Assembly (NCBI RefSeq): GCF_002208095.1 | Contig: NZ_CP017990.1 | Span: 5,080,573-5,144,572 of the forward strand | Direction: 5' to 3' | DNA length: 64,000 nucleotides | From: Enterobacter cloacae complex sp. ECNIH7 | GTDB taxonomy: Bacteria > Pseudomonadota > Gammaproteobacteria > Enterobacterales > Enterobacteriaceae | Shown here: piece after piece, positions 28,895 to 38,923 of the stretch | Layout of the letters: the number at the start of each line of letters is the position of its first letter | Numbering within the stretch: the first letter of the stretch is position 1 | Notes under the pieces: generated by a model | Databases searched by the model: none | What the model saw: only the letters and a program-made list of their open reading frames with translations | Told to the model about the DNA's origin: nothing | Position numbers and translations under genes: made by a program

Positions 28895-29772
28895 GGTTGG
28901 TCTGCTTCTAATTGTTTTTCAGCTTCTGCTGCTTTTTTAAGTTCGCGGTATACACCGAGAGTGACAGTTATTTCAGCACCAAGCAAGACGATACACCAGG
29001 TCCAGTAGACCCAGACAAACAAAATGGGGATCACCGCCAGCACGCCGTAAATCAGCTGATAGGACGGAAACATGGTGATGTAGAGGGCAAACCCTTTTTT
29101 ACCGAGCTCAAAAAGCAACGCCGCCACCAGCGCCCCCAAAACCGCATCTCGGTTAGGCACGCGCGTGGTCGGCACGACGCTATAGAGCAGCCAGAACGAG
29201 AGCCACGACAGGATCAGCGGAAAGATGCGAAGCACATTATCGATCACACCGTTTAAATCACTCGCCCACCGTAGGGAAAGCAGATACGAACTGATCGCCA
29301 GGCTCGCCCCGGCCAGCAGTGGTCCCAGCGTGAGGATCATCCAGTACACGGCAAAGGAATAGACCTTTGGCCGCGCTTTTTTACTCCGCCAGATCGTGTT
29401 CAGCGCGTTATCGATGGCGTACATCAGCAGCAGCGCGGTAACGATAAGACCGCATGCCCCCACTGCCGTCATCTTATTGGAGTTGGCAACGAACTGCTCA
29501 ATGTAGTTCTGGATGACATCCCCGGTTGCCGGAATAAAATTCGCGAAGACAAAATGACGAAGCTGCAGGCTGACGTCCGCAAACATCGGAAAGGCGGAAA
29601 ACAGGGCAAAAATGACCGCCACCAGCGGCACTAATGAGAGCAACGACACGTAGGCGAGGTTGCCCGCCAGCGTGGTCATGTTGTCCTCATCAATACGGTG
29701 CCAGAGCAGTTTCAGCCATGCCCTCAGCGGGCGAGTATGATGCGTGGCTTTTTGATGAACGGTTTTTAGCAT
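28891..29772 (-). CDS. yihY: YihY, BrkB-family inner membrane protein
   Basis: A 293-residue membrane protein of the YihY/BrkB (UPF0761) family with six predicted helices (about 44-66, 104-122, 140-162, 183-202, 213-232 and 245-270). It is nearly identical to E. coli YihY. The molecular function is not established; it is not the RNase BN it was once thought to be. It overlaps yihX by 7 bp and dtd by 4 bp. Confidence 0.95.
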   Translation of the reverse strand: MLKTVHQKATHHTRPLRAWLKLLWHRIDEDNMTTLAGNLAYVSLLSLVPLVAVIFALFSAFPMFADVSLQLRHFVFANFIPATGDVIQNYIEQFVANSNKMTAVGACGLIVTALLLMYAIDNALNTIWRSKKARPKVYSFAVYWMILTLGPLLAGASLAISSYLLSLRWASDLNGVIDNVLRIFPLILSWLSFWLLYSVVPTTRVPNRDAVLGALVAALLFELGKKGFALYITMFPSYQLIYGVLAVIPILFVWVYWTWCIVLLGAEITVTLGVYRELKKAAEAEKQLEADQP

Positions 29773-30365
29773 AGCTGCTTCGCAAAGTAGTTTGGTATCG
29801 TCTCTTTTCCGGTCACCAGAATTGACGTTATACCTAACTGGTTAGCTCCCTCTATATTATCGGCGTTGTCGTCGAAAAAGACCGCATCGGCCGCGGTGAA
29901 TCCCTCTGACTGCAGAACAGCCTGATAAATTCGCGCTTCAGGCTTACGCATCCCCATCTCCTGCGAGAGGTAGATCTTGTCGGCCGCCGCCTTAACTTCA
30001 GGGTATTCTTCAGGCCAGAATGTGGTGTGCAGACGGTTGGTATTTGATAGCACAACGACCCGATGGCCCTGCTCGCGCAGTTTGTGCATGATGTCGATCA
30101 CCTCAGAGCGAACCGCCACAAATACCGCCTGCCAGCCGTGGGAAAACTGTTCATAGCTTAACGAAAGCCCCATCTCCTGGCAGAAACGTTCAGCGAATTC
30201 TTCATCACCGATCTCGCCGCGTTCATGCTGATGGAAGGTCTCGCCCATCGCGAAATTCTGCTTCAGTGTCGCCAGCGGAACACGGCTAAAGTCGCTCCAC
30301 GCACCCAGCACGCGATTAAAATCGATATCGACGATTACGTTTCCTAAATCAAAGATATAAAGCAT
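29766..30365 (-). CDS. yihX: YihX, alpha-D-glucose-1-phosphate phosphatase (HAD)
   Basis: HAD-superfamily phosphatase of 199 residues, the E. coli length. The four HAD motifs are visible: [11 protein letters not shown] (nucleophile D6), VVLSNTNR (motif II), K in the [11 protein letters not shown] segment (motif III) and [13 protein letters not shown] (motif IV). E. coli YihX releases glucose from alpha-glucose 1-phosphate. First gene of the yihX-yihY-dtd-fabY unit. Confidence 0.95.
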   Translation of the reverse strand: MLYIFDLGNVIVDIDFNRVLGAWSDFSRVPLATLKQNFAMGETFHQHERGEIGDEEFAERFCQEMGLSLSYEQFSHGWQAVFVAVRSEVIDIMHKLREQGHRVVVLSNTNRLHTTFWPEEYPEVKAAADKIYLSQEMGMRKPEARIYQAVLQSEGFTAADAVFFDDNADNIEGANQLGITSILVTGKETIPNYFAKQLC

Positions 30366-30447
30366 GGTTATCTCCTGCTCGCCGTGGAAAAGTAACTGTA
30401 GCGGGAAAGATAAGGTTTGGCTATGCGTGAGATTCAGCTTAAAGAAA

Positions 30448-30480
30448 GGAATGGCCCGAACGTGAATGTCGGGCCAGGAG
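30448..30480 (-). terminator. Possible terminator after csqR
   Basis: TGGCCCGA and TCGGGCCA pair around a 9-nt loop 10 nt past the csqR stop. On the minus strand the stem is followed by TTCCTTTCTTT, T-rich but not a clean run. Confidence 0.5.
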
Positions 30481-30485
30481 AAGCG

Positions 30486-31286
30486 TTAACCTGCCTGCTG
30501 TTCGTCGTTTGAAATCACTTCCACTATTTCAACTTTGCTGGATTTGAGATGATTTTGCAGCGCCGAGCCGGGCAGTTCGTCGGTGAAGAGCGCCGTCGCC
30601 TGGGCCACGTTGCCAATTTCAACCGCCGCAGACGCTTGATATTTCGTATGATCGACAGCGAGTAAAATGTGGCGGGAGTGGGCGATCATGGTTTTCACCA
30701 CGCTGGCTTCGTTCACGTCAAATTCCATCATCGCACCGTCGTGTTCGATCGCCCCGACGCTGGTGACCAGGTAATCCGCACGGAATCCCGATACGAACGC
30801 CGTGGCCGCCGGGCCGATAATGCCGCCGTTATGCGGACGCAGCGTGCCGCCCGGCACCATCACTTCAAAGCGCGGATTCTTATACAGAATATGCGCCACC
30901 CGCAGACTGTTGGTGATGATGCGCAGGTGGTTATGGTTTAGCAGCGCCCGGGCAACGTGCTCCACGGTCGTGCCGATGGTGATGAAGATGGTGGAGCCAT
31001 CGGGAATATAGTCCGCAATGGCTTCGGCAATCGCCCGCTTCTCTTCGGTAAGCGAGACTTCGCGCTGCTCGAACGCCGTGTTCACCACGCTGGAGGCTCT
31101 GCCCGCCCCGCCATGATGACGCGTGATCAGCCCCTGCTCGCTCAGCTTGCGGATATCCCGACGCACGGTTTGCGTCGACACGTCCAGCAGCTGCGCCAGC
31201 TCATCAATGTTCATATAGCCGCGATCGGCAATCAGCGTCAGCAGCTGATCGTGACGCGGGTTGCCGGTCAGTTCGGTAAGACTCAT
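30486..31286 (-). CDS. csqR: CsqR (YihW), DeoR-family repressor of sulfoquinovose genes
   Basis: DeoR-family regulator of 266 residues (E. coli 261). The start MSLTELTGNPRHDQLLTLIA at 31286 matches the family; longer readings do not. The N-terminal winged helix-turn-helix (about 8-60, with DELAQLLDVSTQTVRRDI) is followed by a DeoRC sugar-phosphate sensor domain (about 80-240). In E. coli it represses the yih genes until sulfoquinovose or its derivatives bind. It lies 34 bp after yihV in the same direction. A 12-bp inverted repeat between yihV and yihU is a candidate operator. Confidence 0.95.
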   Translation of the reverse strand: MSLTELTGNPRHDQLLTLIADRGYMNIDELAQLLDVSTQTVRRDIRKLSEQGLITRHHGGAGRASSVVNTAFEQREVSLTEEKRAIAEAIADYIPDGSTIFITIGTTVEHVARALLNHNHLRIITNSLRVAHILYKNPRFEVMVPGGTLRPHNGGIIGPAATAFVSGFRADYLVTSVGAIEHDGAMMEFDVNEASVVKTMIAHSRHILLAVDHTKYQASAAVEIGNVAQATALFTDELPGSALQNHLKSSKVEIVEVISNDEQQAG

Positions 31287-31320
31287 GGGCTGTCCTCTGA
31301 AAACCATCACGTCCCGCATT

Positions 31321-32217
31321 TTATACAAAAAGTGACAAAAAAGAGCGGGTTTGATCACAGTCAGGTATCCCTGCCCGTCCGCCAGGTTTTGTGCATTTCA
31401 ATGCTGCAACGGCGCTGGCAAAACGCACGGCCTCGGCAACAGACGCCCTCTGTCCCAGACTAACCGCCAGCGCACCGTGGAAAACATCACCCGCCCCCGT
31501 GGTATCTACAACCTCCACTTCATAGCCAGACTGATGACACAACGCGCCATTTTCCAGCCAGAAACAGCCGTCTCGCCCCTGGGTGACATACACATGTCCA
31601 TTTGTGAGCGTTTGTGCTTTTCTCAGCGCGTCTTCAGTTTCATCCCGCTGCGTTAAGCGCCGCAGTCCCGGCGCGGAGAAGGCCGCGTGATCGCTTAAGG
31701 CAACCAGTTCCGCGATGTCCTGCGGGGTGACATCCGCATCAAGCAGTGTCGGCACACCCTGCTGACGGGCGAGGGTAAACGCCTGCTTTGCCCCATCGTG
31801 CCAGCGCACGTCAGCTAATACGATATCCCATTGCGAGAAGTCGATTTCACGCAGCCATCCTGCCTCAGCAGGGAGGTCGGGGCTGGGATAGTTCGCGATA
31901 ACGCGCTCCCCGCTGCCGTCCACCAGCACCGCCGACTGTGACGAGCGGGCCCCCTTAAACACGCGCGTAAAGCGGGTATTTACCCCCAGGGATTCCAGCT
32001 CCGTGAGCAGCCGCCTTCCGGTATCGTCGTCCCCCACCCTGCCAATAAAATCCACTTCCGCGCCCAGTTTCGCCGCCGCCACTGCCGCCGTTGCCGCCGG
32101 GCCGCCGCCCACTTCCGTATAGTCCTTAGCGACATATTTCCCACCTTCTTTTGGTAAATCATCGAGATACCAGATGCGATCCAGCACGGTAATGCCGACA
32201 CAAACGATGCGAGTCAT
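31321..32217 (-). CDS. yihV: YihV, 6-deoxy-6-sulfofructose kinase
   Basis: PfkB/ribokinase-family sugar kinase of 298 residues, exactly the E. coli length from MTRIVCVGITVLDRI (32217). The PfkB signatures are GGGPAATAA (about 38-46) and DTTGAGDVFHGALA (about 243-256), the latter holding the catalytic Asp. It phosphorylates sulfofructose at C1 with ATP in the sulfo-EMP pathway. Divergent from yihU, and followed by csqR. Confidence 0.96.
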   Translation of the reverse strand: MTRIVCVGITVLDRIWYLDDLPKEGGKYVAKDYTEVGGGPAATAAVAAAKLGAEVDFIGRVGDDDTGRRLLTELESLGVNTRFTRVFKGARSSQSAVLVDGSGERVIANYPSPDLPAEAGWLREIDFSQWDIVLADVRWHDGAKQAFTLARQQGVPTLLDADVTPQDIAELVALSDHAAFSAPGLRRLTQRDETEDALRKAQTLTNGHVYVTQGRDGCFWLENGALCHQSGYEVEVVDTTGAGDVFHGALAVSLGQRASVAEAVRFASAVAALKCTKPGGRAGIPDCDQTRSFLSLFV

Positions 32218-32282
32218 GGTGATTCCTTCTGCGATTTCTGATGCTTTCATTTTAATTTCATCAAATGTTAAAAAAGTGACCC

Positions 32283-32353
32283 GTGTCAATTTTTTGACTA
32301 TAAATTACAAATACGATCAAAAACAGACAACGAAAACGTGCAAAAATTGACAC
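32283..32353. promoter_or_regulatory. Inverted repeat in the yihV/yihU intergenic region, likely CsqR operators
   Basis: GTGTCAATTTTT (32283-32294) and its exact complement AAAAATTGACAC (32342-32353) lie 47 bp apart in the 155-bp gap that drives both transcription units. Additional TTGAC and TGTGACA elements flank them. Confidence 0.6.
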
Positions 32354-32372
32354 AATGTGACAGGAGAGAGGT

Positions 32373-33263
32373 ATGTCAGCAATCGCATTTATCGGTTTAG
32401 GGCAGATGGGCGCGCCAATGGCGAAGAATCTGCTTAAGCAAGGCCATCAGCTTAACGTTTTTGACGTGAACCCGCAGGCGGTTCAGGCGCTGGTAGAGAA
32501 CGGCGCGCGGGCGGCGGCCACGCCAGCGCAGGCCGCAACGGATGCCGAATTCGTGATTACCATGCTGCCAAACGGCGACCTGGTGCGCAGCGTTCTGTTC
32601 GGCGAGCACGGCGTATGCGAGGGGTTATCCCGCGACGCGCTGGTGATTGATATGTCTACCATTCATCCGCTGCAAACCGACGCGCTGATCCGCGACATGT
32701 CTGATCGCGGCTTCAGCCTGATGGACGCACCCGTCGGACGCACCTCTGACCATGCCATCGCCGGCACGCTGCTCCTGCTGGCTGGCGGCACAGCGCAGCA
32801 GGTTGAGCGAGCCACCCCCGTATTAATGGCGATGGGCAATGAGCTGATTAACGCTGGCGGGCCGGGCATGGGCATTCGCGTGAAGCTTATCAATAACTAC
32901 ATGAGCATTGCTCTGAACGCCCTTTCCGCCGAGGCCGCCGTGCTGTGCGAAGCGCTTGGCCTCTCCTTTGACGTGGCGCTCAAGGTCATGAGCGGTACGC
33001 CTGCGGGTAAAGGCCACTTCACGACATCCTGGCCGAACAAGGTGCTGAAAGGGGATCTTTCTCCCGCCTTCATGATCGACCTTGCGCATAAAGATCTGGG
33101 GATCGCCCTCGACGTGGCCAACCAGCTCCACGTTCCGATGCCGCTGGGCGCGGCCTCCCGCGAAGTTTACAACCAGGCACGCGCCGCCGGGCGCGGGCGC
33201 GAAGACTGGACGGCCATTCTTGAACAGGTTCGCGCATCTGCCGGGCTAAAAAAAACACACTGA
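32373..33263 (+). CDS. yihU: YihU, 3-sulfolactaldehyde reductase
   Basis: Beta-hydroxyacid dehydrogenase of 296 residues (E. coli 298). The NAD-binding motif is [14 protein letters not shown] (about 8-21), the substrate region is [22 protein letters not shown] (shown in two parts: [11 protein letters not shown] then GTLLLLAGG), and the catalytic Lys is in [11 protein letters not shown] (about 173). It reduces sulfolactaldehyde to 2,3-dihydroxypropanesulfonate with NADH, the last cytoplasmic step of sulfo-EMP. Strong ribosome site AGGAGAGAGG. First gene of the yihU-T-S-Q-P-O-ompL run. Confidence 0.96.
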   Translation: MSAIAFIGLGQMGAPMAKNLLKQGHQLNVFDVNPQAVQALVENGARAAATPAQAATDAEFVITMLPNGDLVRSVLFGEHGVCEGLSRDALVIDMSTIHPLQTDALIRDMSDRGFSLMDAPVGRTSDHAIAGTLLLLAGGTAQQVERATPVLMAMGNELINAGGPGMGIRVKLINNYMSIALNALSAEAAVLCEALGLSFDVALKVMSGTPAGKGHFTTSWPNKVLKGDLSPAFMIDLAHKDLGIALDVANQLHVPMPLGAASREVYNQARAAGRGREDWTAILEQVRASAGLKKTH

Positions 33264-33280
33264 TACGAAAGGACTGAGGA

Positions 33281-34156
33281 ATGACGATGTACACCCTGAA
33301 AGATATCACCCGACCTTCCGGCGGTTTTGCGATGCTGGCCGTGGATCAGCGCGAAGCGATGCGCCTGATGTTTGCCGCCGCAGGCGCGCCGGTGCCGGTA
33401 ACCGACCAGCACCTGACGGATTTTAAGGTCAACGCAGCGAAAATTCTGTCGCCGTACGCCTCTGCCATTCTCGTCGACCAGCAGTTCTGCTATCGCCAGA
33501 TTGTGGAGCAGCAGGCCGTGGCCAAAAGCTGCGCGATGATTGTGGCGGCCGACGAGTTTATTCCGGGGAATGGTATTCCGGTCGACAGCGTGGTGATCGA
33601 CAAAAATATCGACGCACAGGCGATCAAACGCGATGGCGGCAAGGCGCTAAAGCTGCTGGTGCTGTGGCGCAGCGATGAAGACCCGCAGCAGCGTCTGGAG
33701 ATGGTGAAGGCGTTCAACACGCTGTGCCACGACAACGGGCTGCTGAGCATTATCGAGCCGGTTGTACGTCCGCCGCGTCGCGGCGCCGCGTTTGACCGCG
33801 AGCAGGCGATTATCGACGCGGCCAAAGAGCTGGGCGACAGCGGCGCCGACCTCTACAAAGTGGAGATGCCGCTGTTTGGAAAAGGCACGCAGCAGGCGCT
33901 GCTGGCGGCCTCGCAAAAGCTGAATGAGAACATCGCCATGCCGTGGGTGATCCTCTCGTCCGGCGTGGACGATAAGTTATTCCCGCGCGCCGTGAGCGTC
34001 GCCATGCAGGCAGGTGCATCGGGCTTTTTAGCCGGTCGCGCCGTCTGGTCCTCTGTGATTGGCCTGCCGGACACCGAGCTGATGCTCCGCGATATTGCAG
34101 TACCAAAACTGCAGCGTCTGGGTGAGATCGTCGACGAAATGATGGCTCGCCGTTAA
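33281..34156 (+). CDS. yihT: YihT, sulfofructosephosphate aldolase
   Basis: Class I aldolase of 291 residues related to tagatose-bisphosphate aldolase LacD. The Schiff-base Lys is in [12 protein letters not shown] (about 192). It splits 6-deoxy-6-sulfofructose 1-phosphate into DHAP and sulfolactaldehyde. ATG at 33281 and a second ATG two codons on ([13 protein letters not shown]) are both possible; the ribosome site GAAAGGAC favours the first. It is 17 bp after yihU. Confidence 0.95.
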   Translation: MTMYTLKDITRPSGGFAMLAVDQREAMRLMFAAAGAPVPVTDQHLTDFKVNAAKILSPYASAILVDQQFCYRQIVEQQAVAKSCAMIVAADEFIPGNGIPVDSVVIDKNIDAQAIKRDGGKALKLLVLWRSDEDPQQRLEMVKAFNTLCHDNGLLSIIEPVVRPPRRGAAFDREQAIIDAAKELGDSGADLYKVEMPLFGKGTQQALLAASQKLNENIAMPWVILSSGVDDKLFPRAVSVAMQAGASGFLAGRAVWSSVIGLPDTELMLRDIAVPKLQRLGEIVDEMMARR

Positions 34157-34170
34157 GAAAGGACCCGAAC

Positions 34171-35412
34171 ATGAAATGGTTTAACACCCTGAGCCATAAC
34201 CGCTGGCTCGAACAAGAGACCGACCGCATTCTCGATTTCGGTAAAAACGCCGCCGTACCGACCGGCTTTGGCTGGCTGGGCAATAACGGCCAGGTGCGTA
34301 GCGATATGGGCACGCATCTGTGGATCACGGCGCGTATGCTGCACGTTTACGCGGTGGCGGCGAACATGGGACGCCCCGGTGCGTATGCCCTGGTTGAGCA
34401 CGGCATTAACGCCCTGAACGGCCCGCTGCGCGACAAGCAGCACGGCGGCTGGTACGCCTGCGTTAACGATGAGGGCGTCATTGACGCTTCCAAGCAGGGC
34501 TATCAGCACTTCTTCGTCCTGCTGGGTGCGGCAAGCGCCGTCACCACCGGCCATCCGCAGGCGCGCAGGCTGCTGGACGATGCTATCGAGGTGATTGAGC
34601 GTTACTTCTGGAGCGAACAGGAGCAGATGTGCCTGGAGTCATGGGATGAAGCGTTCAGCAAAACGGAAGATTACCGTGGCGGTAACGCCAACATGCACGC
34701 CGTAGAAGCCTTCCTGATCGTTTATGACGTGACCCACGACCGCAAATGGCTCGACCGCGCCCTCCGCATCGCGTCGGTGATTATTCATGACGTGGCGCGA
34801 AAAGGTGAGTACCGCGTTAACGAACATTTCGACACCGGCTGGAATCCGATTCGCGACTACAACATTGATAACCCCGCCCACCGTTTCCGCGCCTACGGCG
34901 GCACGCCGGGGCACTGGATTGAGTGGGGCCGCCTGATGCTGCACCTGCGCGCCGCGCTGGAAGCGCGCTTTGAAACCCCGCCGGAATGGCTGCTGAAAGA
35001 TGCAAAAGGCCTGTTCCACGCCACCATCCGCGACGCCTGGGCACCCGACGGAGCCGATGGATTTGTCTACTCCGTGGGCTGGGACGGCAAGCCTATCGTG
35101 CGCGAACGCGTGCGCTGGCCAATCGTCGAGGCGATGGGCACGGCCTATGCCCTCTATACCGTGACCGGCGAGGCGCAGTACGAGGCCTGGTATCAGAAGT
35201 GGTGGGATTACTGCATCAAGTATCTGATGGATTACGAAAACGGTTCCTGGTGGCAGGAGCTGGACACCAATAACGAAGTGACCACCAAAGTCTGGGACGG
35301 CAAGCAGGATATTTACCATCTGCTGCACTGCCTGGTGATCCCTCGCCTGCCGCTGGCACCGGGCTTAGCGCCTGCCGTAGCCGCTGGTCTGCTGGACAGC
35401 CTGGCCAAATAA
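34171..35412 (+). CDS. yihS: YihS, sulfoquinovose isomerase
   Basis: N-acyl-glucosamine 2-epimerase-family alpha6/alpha6 barrel enzyme, 413 residues, the E. coli length. It interconverts sulfoquinovose, sulfofructose and sulforhamnose. Catalytic histidines are expected in [19 protein letters not shown], and [12 protein letters not shown]; all three segments are intact. Starts 14 bp after yihT with ribosome site AAGAAAGG. In E. coli yihR follows; here yihQ follows after only 16 bp. Confidence 0.96.
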   Translation: MKWFNTLSHNRWLEQETDRILDFGKNAAVPTGFGWLGNNGQVRSDMGTHLWITARMLHVYAVAANMGRPGAYALVEHGINALNGPLRDKQHGGWYACVNDEGVIDASKQGYQHFFVLLGAASAVTTGHPQARRLLDDAIEVIERYFWSEQEQMCLESWDEAFSKTEDYRGGNANMHAVEAFLIVYDVTHDRKWLDRALRIASVIIHDVARKGEYRVNEHFDTGWNPIRDYNIDNPAHRFRAYGGTPGHWIEWGRLMLHLRAALEARFETPPEWLLKDAKGLFHATIRDAWAPDGADGFVYSVGWDGKPIVRERVRWPIVEAMGTAYALYTVTGEAQYEAWYQKWWDYCIKYLMDYENGSWWQELDTNNEVTTKVWDGKQDIYHLLHCLVIPRLPLAPGLAPAVAAGLLDSLAK

Positions 35413-35428
35413 TAAAGACGGAGTGTTT

Positions 35429-37453
35429 ATGCGTACCCTACACAATATTGATCTGAAAAATAACGAAAGTGGCTTTACCCTGCGCTGGCAGGACCGTCTG
35501 ATTTTATCCCACACCGCGGATGTCCCTTGCCTGTGGATTGGCGCAGGCGAGGCGGATATCGAGATGTTTCGCGGCAACTTCAGCATCAAAGACAAGCTCA
35601 ACGAAAAGATTGCCCTGACGGACGCGACCGTCACGCAGCAAATCGCGGGCTGGGCGATCCGCTTTACCCGCGGCGATGCGGTAAGCGCGACGCTGCTGGT
35701 GGGCGTCGATGCGGATGGCCGTCTTGAGCTGAAGCTTAAAAACGATGCTCCCGGCCATAACCGCATCTGGTTGCGGCTGGCGGCGCAGCCGGAAGATCAT
35801 ATCTACGGCTGCGGCGAGCAGTTCTCGTATTTCGATCTGCGCGGCAAGCCGTTCCCGCTGTGGACCAGCGAGCAGGGCGTGGGCCGCAACAAGCAGACCT
35901 ACGTGACCTGGCAGGCCGACTGCAAAGAGAACGCGGGCGGCGACTACTACTGGACCTTCTTCCCGCAGCCCACCTTCGTGAGCACCCAGAAATACTACTG
36001 CCACGTGGACAACAGCTGCTACATGAACTTCGACTTCAGCGCGCCGGACTTCCACGAGCTGGCGTTCTGGGAAGATAACGCCACGCTGTGCTTCGAATGT
36101 GCTGAAACCTACGTCGATCTTCTGGAAAAGCTCACCGGCCTGCTGGGGCGTCAGCCTGAACTACCGGACTGGGTTTACGACGGCGTGACGCTGGGCATTC
36201 AGGGCGGCACCGAGGTGTGTCAGCAAAAGCTCGATATCATGCGCAAAGGTGGCGTGAAGGTGAACGGCATTTGGGCGCAGGACTGGTCCGGCGTCCGCAT
36301 GACCTCCTTTGGAAAACGCGTGATGTGGAACTGGAAGTGGAACAGTGAGCTTTATCCACAGCTTGATACGCGGATTGCGAAGTGGAAACAGGAAGGCGTG
36401 CAGTTCCTCTCCTATATCAACCCGTACGTCGCCAGCGATAAAGATCTCTGCGAAGAGGCGGCAACGCGCGGCTATCTGACCAAAAACGCCGACGGCAAGG
36501 ACTACCACGTCGAGTTCGGCGAGTTCTACGCGGGCGTTATCGACCTGACCAACCCGGCAGCCTACGACTGGTACAAAGAGGTCATCAAAAAGAACCTGAT
36601 CGCGCTGGGCTGCGGCGGCTGGATGGCCGATTTCGGGGAATATCTGCCGACCAATACCTTCCTGCACAACGGCGTCAGCGCAGAAATCATGCATAACGCC
36701 TGGCCTGCCCTGTGGGCTAAATGTAATTACGAAGCGCTTCAGGAAACCGGCAAGCTCGGGGAGATCTTGTTCTTCATGCGCGCGGGCTACACCGGCAGCC
36801 AGAAGTACTCGGTGATGATGTGGGCGGGGGATCAGAACGTCGACTGGAGCCTTGACGACGGTCTGGCATCGGTGGTGCCCGCCGCGCTTTCTCTGGCGAT
36901 GACCGGTCACGGCCTGCACCACAGCGACATCGGCGGCTATACCACGCTGTTCGAGATGAAACGCAGCAAAGAGCTGCTGCTGCGGTGGTGCGACTTCAGC
37001 GCCTTTACGCCAATGATGCGTACCCATGAGGGTAACCGCCCCGGCGACAACTGGCAGTTTGACGGCGACGCGGAAACCATCGCGCACTTCGCGCGCATGA
37101 CCTCCGTCTTCACCACCCTGAAGCCGTACATCAAAGCCGCGGTCGCGCAGAACGCGAAAAGCGGCCTGCCGGTGATGCGTCCGCTGTTCCTGCACTACGA
37201 GGACGACGCGCGCGCCTACACGCTGAAATACCAGTACCTGTTTGGCCGCGACCTGCTGGTGGCGCCTGTTCATGAAGAGGGTCGCCGCGACTGGTCGCTC
37301 TATCTTCCGCAGGACAGCTGGGTGAATGCGTGGACCGGGGAAACCTGCCAGGGCGGTGACGTGACCGTTGATGCCCCCCTCGGCAAGCCGCCGGTCTTCT
37401 ACCGCCAGCACAGCGAATGGGCAGATCTGTTTAGCACCTTACGTCATATCTGA
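35429..37453 (+). CDS. yihQ: YihQ, sulfoquinovosidase (GH31)
   Basis: Glycoside hydrolase family 31 enzyme of 674 residues (E. coli 678) that releases sulfoquinovose from sulfoquinovosyl glycerol and related sulfoglycosides. The nucleophile Asp is in GWMADFGEYLPT and the acid/base Asp in MMWAGDQNVDWS. The sulfonate-recognising segment QDWSGVRMTSFG is conserved, which separates it from ordinary alpha-glucosidases. ATG at 35429 is preferred to the GTG two codons earlier. There is no signal peptide, so it is cytoplasmic. Confidence 0.96.
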   Translation: MRTLHNIDLKNNESGFTLRWQDRLILSHTADVPCLWIGAGEADIEMFRGNFSIKDKLNEKIALTDATVTQQIAGWAIRFTRGDAVSATLLVGVDADGRLELKLKNDAPGHNRIWLRLAAQPEDHIYGCGEQFSYFDLRGKPFPLWTSEQGVGRNKQTYVTWQADCKENAGGDYYWTFFPQPTFVSTQKYYCHVDNSCYMNFDFSAPDFHELAFWEDNATLCFECAETYVDLLEKLTGLLGRQPELPDWVYDGVTLGIQGGTEVCQQKLDIMRKGGVKVNGIWAQDWSGVRMTSFGKRVMWNWKWNSELYPQLDTRIAKWKQEGVQFLSYINPYVASDKDLCEEAATRGYLTKNADGKDYHVEFGEFYAGVIDLTNPAAYDWYKEVIKKNLIALGCGGWMADFGEYLPTNTFLHNGVSAEIMHNAWPALWAKCNYEALQETGKLGEILFFMRAGYTGSQKYSVMMWAGDQNVDWSLDDGLASVVPAALSLAMTGHGLHHSDIGGYTTLFEMKRSKELLLRWCDFSAFTPMMRTHEGNRPGDNWQFDGDAETIAHFARMTSVFTTLKPYIKAAVAQNAKSGLPVMRPLFLHYEDDARAYTLKYQYLFGRDLLVAPVHEEGRRDWSLYLPQDSWVNAWTGETCQGGDVTVDAPLGKPPVFYRQHSEWADLFSTLRHI

Positions 37454-37498
37454 TAAGGCTCGCCCGCAGGGAAACCTGCGGGCAGACGGAGAACAATA

Positions 37499-38881
37499 AT
37501 GAGTCAACATACTTCCGATCCGGCAACCCTACGCCTGCCGTTTAAAGAAAAACTCGCCTACGGGATGGGCGATCTCGGCTCAAACATCCTGCTGGATATC
37601 GGCACGCTCTATTTGCTGAAGTTTTATACCGACGTGCTGGGGCTGCCGGGCACCTACGGCGGGATCATCTTCCTGATTGCGAAGTTCTTTACCGCCTTCA
37701 CCGATATGGGCACCGGGATCATGCTCGACTCCCGGCGCAAGATTGGCCCGAAAGGGAAATTCCGCCCGTTCGTACTGTATGCCGCCTTCCCGGTGACGCT
37801 GCTGGCGATTGCTAACTTCGTCGGCACGCCGTTTGAGATGACCGGTAAAACGGTGATGGCGACGGTGCTGTTCATGCTTTACGGCCTGTTTTTCAGCATG
37901 ATGAACTGCTCCTACGGCGCGATGGTACCGGCTATTACCAAAAATCCGGACGAGCGCGCCTCGCTGGCCGCCTGGCGCCAGGGCGGCGCGACGCTGGGCC
38001 TGCTGCTCTGTACAGTGGGTTTTGTTCCGGTGATGAATTTGATTGAAGGCAATGACCGGCTTGGCTATATCTTTGCCGCCACCCTCTTCTCGCTGTTCGG
38101 GCTGTTCTTCATGTGGTGGTGCTATAAGGGCGTGACCGAGCGTTACGTCGAGACACAGCCTGCAAATCCGACGCAAAAGCCGGGCCTGCTGCAGTCGTTT
38201 CGCGCCATCGCCGGGAACCGTCCGCTGTTTATCCTGTGCATCGCCAACCTGTGCACGCTGGGCGCCTTTAACGTCAAGCTCGCCATTCAGGTCTACTACA
38301 CGCAGTACGTGCTGAACGACCCGATTCTGCTGTCGTACATGGGCTTCTTCAGCATGGGCTGTATTTTTATCGGAGTCTTTATGATGCCCGGCGCGGTCCG
38401 GCGCTTCGGCAAGAAAAAAGTCTACATCTGCGGGCTGACGATTTGGGTGGCGGGCGATCTGCTCAACTACTTCTTCGGCGGCGGCTCGGTGAGCTTTGTC
38501 GCGTTCTCCTGCCTGGCGTTCTTCGGCTCCGCGTTCGTTAACAGCCTGAACTGGGCGCTGGTGTCTGATACCGTGGAGTACGGCGAGTGGCGCACCGGTG
38601 TGCGCTCCGAAGGCACGGTCTACACCGGCTTTACCTTCTTCCGTAAGGTCTCGCAGGCGCTGGCGGGCTTCTTCCCGGGGATCATGCTCACGCAGATCGG
38701 CTATGTGCCCAACGTGGTACAGTCCAGTGGCACGGTTGAAGGGCTGCGGCAGCTGATATTTATCTATCCGAGCCTGCTGGCGGTCATCACCATCGTGGCG
38801 ATGGGCTGCTTCTATAACCTCAACGAGAAGATGTATGTGCGCATCGTCGAAGAAATCGAACTGCGCAAACGTACGGCATAA
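37499..38881 (+). CDS. yihP: YihP, sulfoglycoside/sulfoquinovose transporter (GPH family)
   Basis: Twelve-helix MelB-like (GPH) cation symporter of 460 residues, the usual YihP length. It starts MSQHTSDPATLRLPFKEKLA. The family segments YGMGDLGSN (about 20-28) and LLDSRRKIGPKGKFRPF-like loop are present. Presumed to import sulfoquinovosyl glycerol or sulfoquinovose. About half of the residues match the neighbouring YihO, showing a tandem duplication with divergence; which gene takes which substrate is not settled by sequence. Confidence 0.92.
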   Translation: MSQHTSDPATLRLPFKEKLAYGMGDLGSNILLDIGTLYLLKFYTDVLGLPGTYGGIIFLIAKFFTAFTDMGTGIMLDSRRKIGPKGKFRPFVLYAAFPVTLLAIANFVGTPFEMTGKTVMATVLFMLYGLFFSMMNCSYGAMVPAITKNPDERASLAAWRQGGATLGLLLCTVGFVPVMNLIEGNDRLGYIFAATLFSLFGLFFMWWCYKGVTERYVETQPANPTQKPGLLQSFRAIAGNRPLFILCIANLCTLGAFNVKLAIQVYYTQYVLNDPILLSYMGFFSMGCIFIGVFMMPGAVRRFGKKKVYICGLTIWVAGDLLNYFFGGGSVSFVAFSCLAFFGSAFVNSLNWALVSDTVEYGEWRTGVRSEGTVYTGFTFFRKVSQALAGFFPGIMLTQIGYVPNVVQSSGTVEGLRQLIFIYPSLLAVITIVAMGCFYNLNEKMYVRIVEEIELRKRTA

Positions 38882-38923
38882 TGACGTGATAGAGCGCCCT
38901 GCGGGGCGCTCTAAGGATCGACC

